From NCBI GenBank assembly GCA_914767715.1, contig OU612066.1:19192283-19256282 (forward strand): a stretch of DNA of 64,000 nucleotides, given 5' to 3'. Shown here one piece after another: positions 38,201 through 48,900 of this stretch. The notes beneath the pieces are model-generated. The model ran no database searches. It had not been told where the DNA came from and saw only the letters and a list, made by a program, of their open reading frames with translations. This stretch comes from Membranipora membranacea. Its lineage: Eukaryota > Bryozoa > Gymnolaemata > Cheilostomatida > Membraniporidae. The position numbers were made by a program, and so were the translations under genes. The first letter of the stretch is position 1; the number at the start of each line of letters is the position of its first letter.

Positions 38201-39631
38201 ACAGGTAAGAGATGAGCTAATGCGTAAACCCGTGGTATAGTGGTTCGGTATCTGAGCTTTGTGATTAATAATAATTACAATAACTCTTCAGGGTCAGCGC
38301 TAATAGAAAATTTTGTATTGGGTGTATTTCGGACACACTCTGCTTCTGAATCATGCACCTGGTGAATTAAATAATAAAGGAATTTTTAACGAACATAACT
38401 AATGTATTACATGATGGCCACGGCTATCTTTAAATAATTGTATAATAATGATATGGTTTGTATTTAGTGATTATATCTGGCCATTCCTAAAAGAAGGTCA
38501 ATCTCTAGGGTGTTGGAGAATGGAGGAGTGATATTGCACTATTCAGTTTTACACAGTTTTTAAAATATCCCTCAGCCGCCTGGAAAAACTGTGTCATTCC
38601 TACAAGACTGGAGAAATATGCGCTTATGTAATTAATAGACATTCAAGTTTACATATATTCAAAACTTGAATTATTTTCTCTGCTTCAAAGTGCAGATAAT
38701 CCCAAAATGTCCGATATTTAAAATAATGTGATATTATTATGAAAAGTGTGTCCTTCGGGTTAATCATGATGAAGTAGCAGTAGAAGTAGCAGTGTGATCG
38801 ATCTTCACTTTGGTTAGCCAGAAACCTCTTATGCAAAATACTACTCAGTATTTCATCATTATATCAGATTGCTGTTTATCTGCTGTACCTGCTGGCCAAG
38901 GAAAATGGAATTCCATATACATTCAGCTAAAAAATATTATCAGCATTGCCAAAATGTAGTGGTTCTTGCAATATATTTTTTATTAATTTACCCTTTTTGT
39001 TCTTTATTGAAGCATCGATCCACTGAGGGTGATGAAATGCAGCAAAGCTGATGGAGATTGCCAATTCGTCTATGAGCAAGATGGAAGCGCAGAGAATCCT
39101 TTTGTATATTCCAATGACCATTTACGAGGTGGAACACCATGGGTCGAATATAAATACCCATATTATATAAGCATTGCACACAATGTAGCATCTACTTATA
39201 AACCCTATCAAGACTTTGCCATATACAATGCGAATCTAGTTGTTATCAATGTCAAGGACTGGAGAGTAGTTTATGTCAGCAGAAACATTGCAGCGAATAC
39301 AAAATGGCTGCAGACTGACCCAGTCATCAGGAATCACACGATAGTGGCTCCATTTTGGTACCCTACAGGTATTATACTCCACACTCCAGATATTGTGGAC
39401 ATATCATGTCATCTAAATGATGCAAGTGGACATATACTCCGCCTCAGAGGTGTCGAGAAAATCTTGGGACAAGTGATGAATACTGATAAGACAATGAAAT
39501 CTGATAGAGGACCCTCTGTTCGTGTTGCACAGCAGTATGTTCTAGAGTCTACTAAGCGATTGTACAAGGATAAATGGGTATTTATGGGAGACATTATTGG
39601 CAAAACTGTTGAGGGAAAAGATATCACATAG
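35220..39631 (+). CDS. Type II membrane glycan enzyme, GH130/beta-mannosyltransferase-like
   Basis: Six plus-strand exons join in phase: 35220-35418, 35953-36125, 37043-37223, 37561-37735, 37998-38204, 39013-39631; 517 residues. A short basic N-terminus and a single hydrophobic helix (GALVLLLLLTSAVFVVFKVA, about residues 9-28) predict a type II Golgi protein. A charged stem follows (to about 130), then a catalytic-like region. The most telling pieces are INWIPLDINGELYFTYSIDP, which fits the E/Q-x-NW-x-P...Y-S-I-x-P pattern of GH130-like and related glycan enzymes, and LRGGTPWVEY...YYISIAHN, which fits their R-G-G-T-P...H pattern. The resemblance to GH130 phosphorylases and fungal beta-mannosyltransferases is at pattern level only, so the sugar and the direction (transfer or breakdown) are unknown. 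The start is the ATG 25 bases after the acceptor. It is transcribed divergently from the pyruvyltransferase fusion gene. Confidence 0.75.
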
Positions 39632-39654
39632 CGTGTAAGTTCATATGACCTGTC

Positions 39655-39660
39655 AATAAA
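39655..39660 (+). terminator. Poly(A) signal AATAAA of the type II glycan enzyme gene
   Basis: A canonical AATAAA starts 24 bases after the stop codon, with a GTGTGT-rich stretch just downstream. This implies a very short 3' UTR. Confidence 0.7.
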
Positions 39661-41426
39661 AATGTGTGTAGTACATCACAAGCCTTTTTCGAGTACACAT
39701 TTGAACAGAAGCAATACAAATCGTTATCTGAGACCTCAGTGTAAGTTGTTACCTAGCGGTTAGTCTGTTGGTCATTGGTCACTGGTTTACCGAGTTTGAG
39801 AGTTCCAAGGTAGCTTGTTCTCAATAAGGTTTTCTTACCGATAATATGCTCTGCTGCTTCACTGGCCCCGGACACCAGTTTCAACTTAATAATAATCTAT
39901 TAGCTCCAGACTTAGATAGCTTGTTTCAGGTATTGTCAATTCAGTCGAGTTGTTATTTGAATCTAGCAACACAGTGGTAATGTAAATGTTTAAACCGGGG
40001 ACCAGGGACCTGGAACCATTCTCCCTGCTGGGACCTGGGACCATTCTCCCTGCTGGGACCAGGGACCTGGGACCATTCTCCCTGCTGGGACCTGGGACCA
40101 TTCTCCCTGCTGGGACCATTCTCCCTGCTGGGACCCTGCTCAAACTCTGTCTGGGTTACTGGTGGTGGCCTTCCATTATCAACCACCTCACAAACAGTGA
40201 TTAGGTTGTGGTTGATGGAATGGAACTATCAGCAACCAGGTCAGAGTTGAACAACTTTGACTAACTCATCATCTTTCCCTCCCTAATCCAACAATCTGAT
40301 GACCGGGCGGTAATGATGTAATGTTCACCGCTTCGAAGTACCCATTGTGGCTTACATTAAGCGGTATATAAAAAAACTCATTATTATTAATGCAATATAG
40401 GGGCTCCCTGCACACAATGCTGTCTTCAATTTCTTCAGAGAAAATGAGCAATCTTCAATTTTAAAACTCTTCAGAATAAATTCTTCAAAACAACTGGACT
40501 CGAGTTAAAACTGCTGTAACTAAATGCCTGTGAGAACTGAGCCAGCAAGTTTATTAGCTAATGAAAGTGATCATTTTTTTCTAGATAATTAATGCACCTG
40601 GTGGAGATCAAATTTGGGATCCTGTGATCCAAAATCAGTAACACGGATGGCCTGGTTTTGGCAGGGAGGGTGGTTTTGGTTTGTTGTTATGTGGAGTTGT
40701 CTGTTCAAACCAACAAACCCAACCTGAGTAGATAACTTCAAGTTGTATGACCAGGGAGAATGGTCCCTGGTATGACTGAATCCAGTCTACTAGAAATTTG
40801 GAAATCTTCTATTGATTTTTCATTTAGATCTTTTCTTCAACTTTAAAACACTCAATCCTCAATCTACAGTAAAATACGCGGGGAGCCCCAATATACATAA
40901 TTTCGATCTTACATCTATTTGCTGCCATATATAGCTTATAGCTTGTCTGTGGGCATTTCCGATGAGTTCCTGCTCTCTACTTTTTTGCTGCAACTTGCTA
41001 TGTGTTGGGTATTCTTGGCAGCGGATGATCAGGGCTCGTTTTATTCAAGACAAGCATTGGCTGGAGGTGGTGATATACCAATTTCAGCCTCAACAGTGGG
41101 TCCTTCATTTAGTATTTTCCAATGTTTTGCATTAGAACTTTTTTTCCGTCTGGATTGGGTGAATAAATTTTACTGTAATTCCCTGTAGTTTCTGAACACC
41201 AAACAGTGCAAAATATACCCGGGTCTCAAACCTCCTCAAACATTGAATAAATCCAGAATTGAAAGTGAAAGCTGGAAATCTGGAATCTCAAATTTCTAGT
41301 AGGTGGAAGTCGTGTTCTCATGCCTTAGGTTATTTTCTCTTAGCTTAGCCTCAAACCAGTGAGTTTCAATTAATAATCACAATACAGGCTGGATTTGTTT
41401 GTGAGTATTGAGGCTAAGCAGTGGAC
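39661..41426. other. Intergenic region between the glycan enzyme and PDHX
   Basis: Apart from the minisatellite, no coding exon is evident. The open frame at 40919-41188 has no family features. The PDHX promoter should lie near 41.2-41.4 kb. Confidence 0.4.
40003..40142. repeat. Minisatellite (GGGACC / ATTCTCCCTGCT units)
   Basis: Variable tandem units built on GGGACCTGGGACCATTCTCC followed by CTGCT, with longer and shorter versions, repeat about five times. A related inverted copy (ACCAGGGAGAATGGTCCCTGG) occurs near 40750. It is markedly GC-richer than its surroundings and keeps reading frames open on both strands, which explains the spurious repetitive open frames here. Confidence 0.9.
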
Positions 41427-44400
41427 ATGGCTGCAAAGACATCGCTCAATAAATTTCTCTCACCGGCCAGTCTGTCATGCTGCACTCATTTGAGATGTGT
41501 TTTAAATGTTGACTATCCTGCCAGTCTAGATAGAAGTACAAAGAAACATCTAGCCACTGCACCGGCACGTTCTACCCTAAATCAGCAGTAAGTAGTAGCA
41601 CAGCCTTCTGTACTGTCCAGACACGACCCCACCATTGACAACAATGATTCACAATGAATGATGCATTGATTGATTGAGTGACACTGACAGTTACCAGACC
41701 AGTGGTCAAGGCCTGAGCATGTACCTTTTAATTAGTTACTCCTGGTAGAATAATGTTGCACTGACAATACATTATTATACCATTATTATATGGGGATTTA
41801 TGCAGTTGTACCATACTCACTCACTGCATTGCTGTCACCCTCCCTGTTATCACTTCACTGTCAGCAGTCACTGGCCTCGTATCATTGTAAAATGGTCTAG
41901 CTAATCAAATGTTAGCCTGTCTTGACAAGCTTGACAGGCTTGTGACATGCCCATCATGCCGTGGGTGGTGAACACAATTTGTCAGAATTGTCAATAAGCA
42001 CTAGGGGGGTCTTTCAATTAGAAAGAGTGATCCTTTACTAAAGCAAGTTCTATCACTATCACATCGCTCAAAATTATCACTCACTTGGTGTTTCAATTAG
42101 AGAAAATCGCTCCCAAATCGCCCACTCAGAATGTATATAGTTCCATCAAGTGACTGAGCCATCTGAAAGCTAGACCCCTAGCAGGTATCGCTCACTCACT
42201 GAGTGAGCGATAAGATTGCGATTTTGGCTGTTTCTAATTGAAAGACCCCCCCCCCCAGGCTCATTGCACACAGTGACACCCTGACCCTCAGCTACAGTAC
42301 ATTTGTTATTGAAAGATGGACCAGTTTCCCTCTAATTAGGATTGGCGCTAGCGTACTTTGCAAACATTGACTTTTTTTAAAGCAATGCACCCCTACTTAT
42401 TATGGATCCTAATAGTGTCATCAATACGTTAATAGACATATGTATTCCGTAGATCTTTTGGTCCTTCAGTTCGGCTCCTATTGACACTCTACGATATAAA
42501 ATCAGATGCTGTTGCGGCAACTGGACCCCATGGACACCTCTTGAAAGGGTGAGTTATTTCCAGAAAACTGTGATTGTATGGGGTTTGCAGTATTGCAGCA
42601 AATCTCTAAGGGTTGACCACTTGTGGTTGTGCTCATGACATTTAAACTTCTTGCAACGCCTATAGTTGTATATACTGCCAATGTTGGAAAGATTGCCACG
42701 AATGGGACATTAGCGAAAGTCTCATAGTCACCGGAATTAAATCGGAAAGAAAATAGATCAGAAAGGAATCACGATTATATCCATGTTTACATGTTTCTCA
42801 GCGATCACATAAAGACGATAAATATATGCACCGCTCTAGTCATAACACTCCCATGTGTCTTATTTGTAGGGATGTCTTGTCTTACATCAGCAGCAAACGT
42901 TTGGAGCCTAAGCCTCTACAGGCTATCACCGCACAACAGCCACTAGTGTCTCCTGCCACAGTTAAGGATCTGACAAGATTTTCGCCCTCATTTGATCTAT
43001 CGCCTCAGGTATGCATACGCTGTATAAATGCCATTGACAGACGATTGGTAGATGTTATTGTCATTGTCTATGGCCCTATTTCTTAAAGTTTCACTGTTTG
43101 TAAGATACCTTTGCATTTACATTCTTGTGTTTAATGGGTAAACGCTGATAATTTAAGATCTTAACAAATCAAATACTCTCCTCCAGATTCTGTAGATGTG
43201 CTACTTACAGGACACAGCTGAAATTAGAGCTGCAGTGCTTGCCCTCTTTGGTTTTGCGTGTAAAACTTATTTTCAGAATGATTATGGAGTTCACTTGTAA
43301 CACCAATTGTTGTCGATCTGCAGGAAGGTTGTAAGCAGTGAATATGAGCAAAGCTTTGATTTTCGATTCAACCCTCAAAGCTCGAGTTCGATCAACTTGG
43401 CCATGCCATTGATTAATAATAAATCAAAAAAATAAAAGAATGAGATGTGTAAAGTTATCTGCATTGTTGTTATATTGCATCATAATTATCATTCTCCTAG
43501 CCAATACAACAAATACTGTATGAAGATGGTGAAGCATATAGAGATATAGACCTGAGCGGTATGAGAAAAACTATAGCAAAACGTATCACTATATCTAAGG
43601 TAGACCTTCTAAACTGTGTTATCTGTTCTCTCTCTAACCCTTGTATTTTAGCATTCAATCCTGGCAAATATGAATCATCTTGCAATTTGCCTTCACAGGT
43701 AGGCAACATACTTAACAATGAAAATCTAAGGTCAACTTGTTCACTTTGTTTTAAATTGATTTTGATCAATCAGTATTTTAGATTTTAGACATGATCAATA
43801 ACAGTTTTTCGAGCTTTGTAGTTGTACGTAGAGTTGAAGGATTCATGATCTCTTGATTTGATTTTAGACTACAATTCCTCATGTGTACGCTTCAACTGAT
43901 TGCAAGATGAATAAGCTGTACTCAACAAGACGACAGCTATCAGAAGACGGTATCAAAGTTTCTGTAAATGACATCATTGTGAAATCGTGCGCTGCGGCCC
44001 TGATGGTGAGTGTCTGTATTCGATCGATCATCACTGCGTTTCCTTGGTGTGGTGTAGAATCTCGTCATAATGTACCCATCATCTTTCTTTTCCTTCAAGC
44101 CAAGGAGTTAAGGACTTTAACTCCTTGTTCAAACCCATCTCTCTCTCTCTTCCTCTCCCTTCTTATTGTTCCCATGGGGTTTCAAATTTCAACTTTAAAT
44201 GAACTATCTTTTTCAGAGGATGCCAGAAATGAACTGTATTTGGGGAGATGGTGAAATACAGCCTTTATCACAGGTAGATGTAGCTGTTGCGGTGGCTACG
44301 GACTCAGGGCTCACAACACCAATCATTACCTCAGCCAATGAGAAATCTGTGGCTGAGATATCGTGTGACATTAGAGTAAGTCGGCAATAATGTGCAGATT

Positions 44401-45233
44401 TCTTAGAATATGAAGTTTTAGATTACCTGTTCATCCTGTTCCTTAATTGTGGTATGTAGTAGGGTACAGTCTATAACACGAGATGAACAGACACACATAA
44501 ACTGTCAGGCATGAGTCTCTCTGGACTGATTTTATTTAGGAGTTATCAAGTGATCTCCCAATGATACAGTTTGGGAGTGTGGTCCATCAGGTTCTCTACG
44601 AGTGCAATCGTTCCTTACTAGCTTTGTCCCAGAATTGCAGACTAGATAATATTGAAGTATTTATTAATTATATTTGTTTTATAGGAATTAGCTGGAAGAG
44701 CCAGAGAAAACAAGCTCAGACATCACGAGATAGTTGGGGGTTCTATGACGTATGTATAGTTTACCTGCACAAGTATAAGATTAGGAATACACAACAAATA
44801 CAGCAGACCAACAGGGCCTTGTGCCATATTGTGTTCAAAGGTCAATCTCTGTTAAGGTGGCCAGTATTTCTTGTGTTTTGCAGGCTTTCTCAGTGTCTGT
44901 TACGTTAATCTTTCTTCAGTTATTGATAAAGTCTGGTGAGACTGGCCCTCCCTTTTCTCATTTTATAAAAAAATCATATTATTTTGTTGTTACAGGGTGT
45001 CAAATTTGGGAATGTTCGGTGTCAAAGAATTCAAGGCTGTAGTCAACCCTCCTCAGGCTTGTATACTGGCTGTCGGAAACGCTCAACTTAAACCTAATGA
45101 GGATAGAAGTCTCGACACCTACATGAATATAACACTATCCTGTGATGGCAGAATTGTTGATGATATTCAAGCCAGCAGATTCATAGAACTTGTGAAAGAT
45201 TTGATAGAAAACCCGGTGGGGATAGGACTGTGA
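41427..45233 (+). CDS. PDHX: PDHX-like E3-binding protein of the pyruvate dehydrogenase complex, lacking a lipoyl domain
   Basis: Eight plus-strand exons join in phase: 41427-41587, 42453-42548, 42870-43008, 43501-43599, 43868-44005, 44217-44375, 44685-44749, 44996-45233; 364 residues. E3-binding protein anchors dihydrolipoamide dehydrogenase to the mitochondrial complex. Residues 1-53 look like a mitochondrial presequence (basic and hydroxylated, no acidic residues until about residue 31). Residues about 56-92 are a peripheral-subunit-binding domain (FGPSVRLLLTLYDIKSDAVA, ATGPHGHLLKGDVLSYI). Residues about 145-364 are the acyltransferase-fold core (MRKTIAKRITISK, IPHVYAS, KVSVNDIIVKSCAAAL, VSNLGMFGVKEFKAVVNPPQ, ending ENPVGIGL). 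The catalytic DHRxxDG motif reads DGRIVDD, so the His is Gly (about 337). Such loss marks PDHX rather than catalytic DLAT. No lipoyl domain (ETDKA-type motif) occurs between the presequence exon and the binding-domain exon; they splice directly in phase. The first exon is the least certain. Confidence 0.88.
42003..42257. mobile_element. Fold-back (MITE-like) element in a PDHX intron
   Basis: AGGGGGGTCTTTCAATTAGAAA at the left is mirrored by TTTCTAATTGAAAGACCCCC at the right. In between are a further TTTCAATTAGAGAAAATCGC copy and inverted CACTCAGT/ACTGAGTG words. It has no coding capacity and occupies the intron between the presequence and binding-domain exons of PDHX. Confidence 0.75.
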
Positions 45234-45926
45234 TTCATCAAGATGTGCTGTTATACCATTGTTCTTTCTAAAAAAATACAGGTTTATTATAAGTAATTTA
45301 TTTGGATTACGCTTAGCAATTGTATCGTAAATAATATACCAATTCCGAAGGCTCATGTCTTGTGGTTGGTAACATAATACCACTGACTAATTCTTGCTAA
45401 TATATTGACTCCATACTTGGTGAAAAATATACATATAGTTCAAGCTTTCTCATAGAAGACTAATTACAAAACATCAGAGTAGTAGATGATTATTACATAA
45501 CGTGTACCTTATACTAGTACCTAGCTACCCCCTTACTACGCTCAGTTTGTCTCTTCATTATAAGTTAACATGGGCCAAGTAAAATATGATTTGCCCCCTC
45601 ACCCACTTATTTAGTACATCAATGACTTATCTTTATTGACCAGCTTTGTTAGGCAGGTTAGTCATGCCAAGGAGTAACTGTTACTCCCTGGTCATGCCAA
45701 CTCAGCAAAGCTTGTCATGACAGATTACAAATTACATGCGATAGAATACAATAAAAATGAGCACTGCGCAAAATAATGCATCTAATTGTGCCTTGGGATG
45801 GATTGCCTTGTAATGTTTTCAAGTATAGGTACAACAGATTGTGACATTAATGAATATATGGCAACAATGTAACATCATGTTGAAACATTCTGAATCATAA
45901 TCATTACATAATATGGTTTGGAGTTA
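45234..45926. other. Convergent intergenic region between PDHX and EMC8
   Basis: The two genes run tail to tail. TTTATT words (AATAAA on the minus strand) at 45297 and 45632 are possible EMC8 poly(A) signals. At about 45667-45694 a small hairpin (CCAAGGAGTAAC/GTTACTCCCTGG) resembles others at 33.5 and 44.1 kb. No further gene is seen. Confidence 0.45.
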
Positions 45927-48900
45927 TCATACATCAACAAGGTCTCTATTTCTCCAATCCAATGATATATCATCTAAATGGTTATCAAAGTCGACTAGAT
46001 TGGCATATTCTCCATTCTTTATTGACTGAGCTGAGGCTTCTATAGCACCTTGCTCCAGAGGTAAGCTGTGAAATAAGAGGACAGTAATATTCAAATCCTG
46101 TAGATTACAAATTGCAGAATTACCAAGTCTTATCTCTTGAAATATTGTATGTACGTCTTGTATGTATCATTATTGTCCACCAGAGTAAGATTGACATTTG
46201 AGCTGATTCATAACTCTGATGTCAATGATTGCATGGAGTTCTTGCATAGATGGTCACCTATGGCCTGCCTGTAAAGAAACAAAACTCACCCAGAACATAG
46301 AAGTGTTCTGCCATCTTGATACTCGTATACCTTATACGGACATTCTCTATCTTTTGAATTCAGCTTACAGTTGTCGACCTTAATAATTGAAGATGTGAAA
46401 ATCGTTATGAATTATTAGTTTTAATCTAGAAATGTTTGCAAAGAATAAAAATGATAACTCACATGCATACATTTATTTGTCATTCTCGCCATGATATTGT
46501 ATGTAAACGATACAAATCAAATTTAATAAATCTTCGAAACGTGCCAAGGTTATGTGAGGTATACATTCACTGTGAAACAAATTCTTTGGGAACTATTCTA
46601 GAGCTAGTTATGAAGTTCAAGGTATGTGAATAATCGCCTGTGAATGGTGGGCCTACCAAATTATTATTTGACTCACCATACATAAATACACTTTGCCACA
46701 ATTCTCGGTTAGCCTTTCCATGAGTTTGATTATGAAGCTATCAGGTCTACAATCATATAATAAATGCATAGTTGATTGATTGAGTCAAGTTATATGCTGC
46801 TGCAATTCCGCTTAATGGATTTATTGTTATTGCTGAAAACTGAGAAATTTGCCAGTGTCGTATCAGTGTCATCCTAGTAAAATATCAGATGCACTTGGTA
46901 GGCACAACAACAGACAGAGCTGACCTTGTTCTTTGGTCTGCAGAGTACGGTCTTAATTTCTCAAGCTATAGCCCACCATACATGCATTCATTTGCAGAAT
47001 ATATAGAGCAATGAACTCCCTAGGAGAGGAAGTTCATTGTATAGAGGGATCCTTTTTTTACACTGCAAGCTCCACTAAAATGGAAGTTTGCAACAAAATG
47101 CCCTCCTCTTGTCAAATGCTTTTACCAAGAAGAAATCCTTGCTTGTACTTACGCGCTATCTGCTATATTACTGTGTATATGATAATAACCGCATATTGCC
47201 ATCTTCTCTTCTTTGCAGTAAGCCTCAATCTATCAAAAAATTAATATCTAAGTATTTCTTCTGTTCAGTACTTACTAGAACTTATAAAAAAAAGAGGGTA
47301 ATAAAACGATGATTACACATAATTCATACACATTTCCGACCGTATGTCTCATCAGTCAGTGAGTCAGCGGGAGTGTTTGAACCATACTTGCAAAGTCACC
47401 CTATTTAGGTTGGACCCTCCAGGTTTTCACAACCACTTTCCACTAATTCCCACTATTTCCTCCAGATTTGAGAGAAAACAGCCCTATTGCAATTATTTAG
47501 TATCTGTCTAAGCACTTGTTGACCAGTTACTGGTAAGGTCTTTGCACACAAAATTAAAAAGAATTGTGCTATTCAATAATGTTAACAAATTTACCTATTG
47601 TATTAAAATTCAGACTATTATTATCAATGGGGTGGTTGATACTGGACATCGGCAAAGAAAGTCCCCGGGGCCCATGTCTTGATGGTAGGCCTAAGTGTTT
47701 GAAGTGTATTTCACCCATAGACGTAATAATAAACCTAGACAGTGCTATTCAGAGTGATAAGGCCCCCTCTCATGTCAAGTTGCTGGATGGGAACCTAACC
47801 AATCTGATTGATGACAAGTTTATGAGCTGAAGATGTTTACACATAACCAGGGAACAATCTCTTCTTCCCCTTGACCTCAGAAACCGGATATAGGACCATA
47901 AACATCTACAGGCAAATATAACCCAAAAAGTATTAAAATTATCATACTATCACTATCACTATCATTTCAGACTATGACCTTCATACAACCTTCCTTCAAT
48001 TTGTCATCTGCAATTGGAATGTGGGAAATTGGAAGAAATGGAGGTTATTTTGAGATCAATTTTAGGTGATTCTACATGTGCAGAAGAAGTTGTAACTCTG
48101 TTCAAAGGTAAGTGAAAGTGTAAAAAGTGGTTAAAGAGGTCACAGAAACATCAATAAGATTTAGAAATGAATGATATTTATTTGGTAGAAGCTAAAAGTT
48201 TTAGTAACTCCTCCATCACCATGGGCCCCTGGGACTTTCATGTCTTTACTTTGCCAATGTCCACTATCAACCACCCAAAAAACACCCATGACAAAGTCCC
48301 AGGGGCCCATATCCATCACCCAGTCACTCACAGTCACACACAACAATCAAAAAGTCACACCATCTTTAAATTTTTTCTTTGCCTATACTAGGCCTATATT
48401 ATATCAGTCCCTTTTCAGCCACAGGAGGAATTTTATTACCTTAACCTTGCAGTCAAGTTTGCTACTAGGGGAAGTTTTCTACCACATTTATTTCCATTTT
48501 TTTGATTTATACTGCTGTCACTGTGCATGTGGTGCCCTGTGGTAAAGTTAAAAGTAGTATAGAAACCTTCTGTTGTAAGTTTAGTCAACCGGTCAGTCTG
48601 GCAGTAGCATTTCTGTTCACTCTATAGGCCTATGTATCAATAACCTCTGTTGTAGATGAAATGATAACAGCACAGTCGTTGAAAATGATGACGGATATGG
48701 AGGTTTGAGGAGGAACTGGCCATGATGAGAGTCAGAGGAGCTAGAGCTCTAGTGAGAACCAAACTCAAAGATCTGCGGGCTGAAGTGAAGGTAGATGTTC
48801 AAACCATGTGCGCTCACTGAAACATGATTCAAGCACACAGTTGTGTCTGTGTTCTGTATTCATGTGTTCTGTATTGCTCTTGAGTGGGCATATATCAAAA

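Noticed and set aside
39886-40204. Repetitive Pro/Gly-rich open frames on both strands
   Set aside because: They are produced by the minisatellite, with no start, splice or homology support.
41588-42452. Lipoyl-domain exon for PDHX
   Set aside because: No ETDKA-like lysine-turn motif or suitable open frame in this intron.
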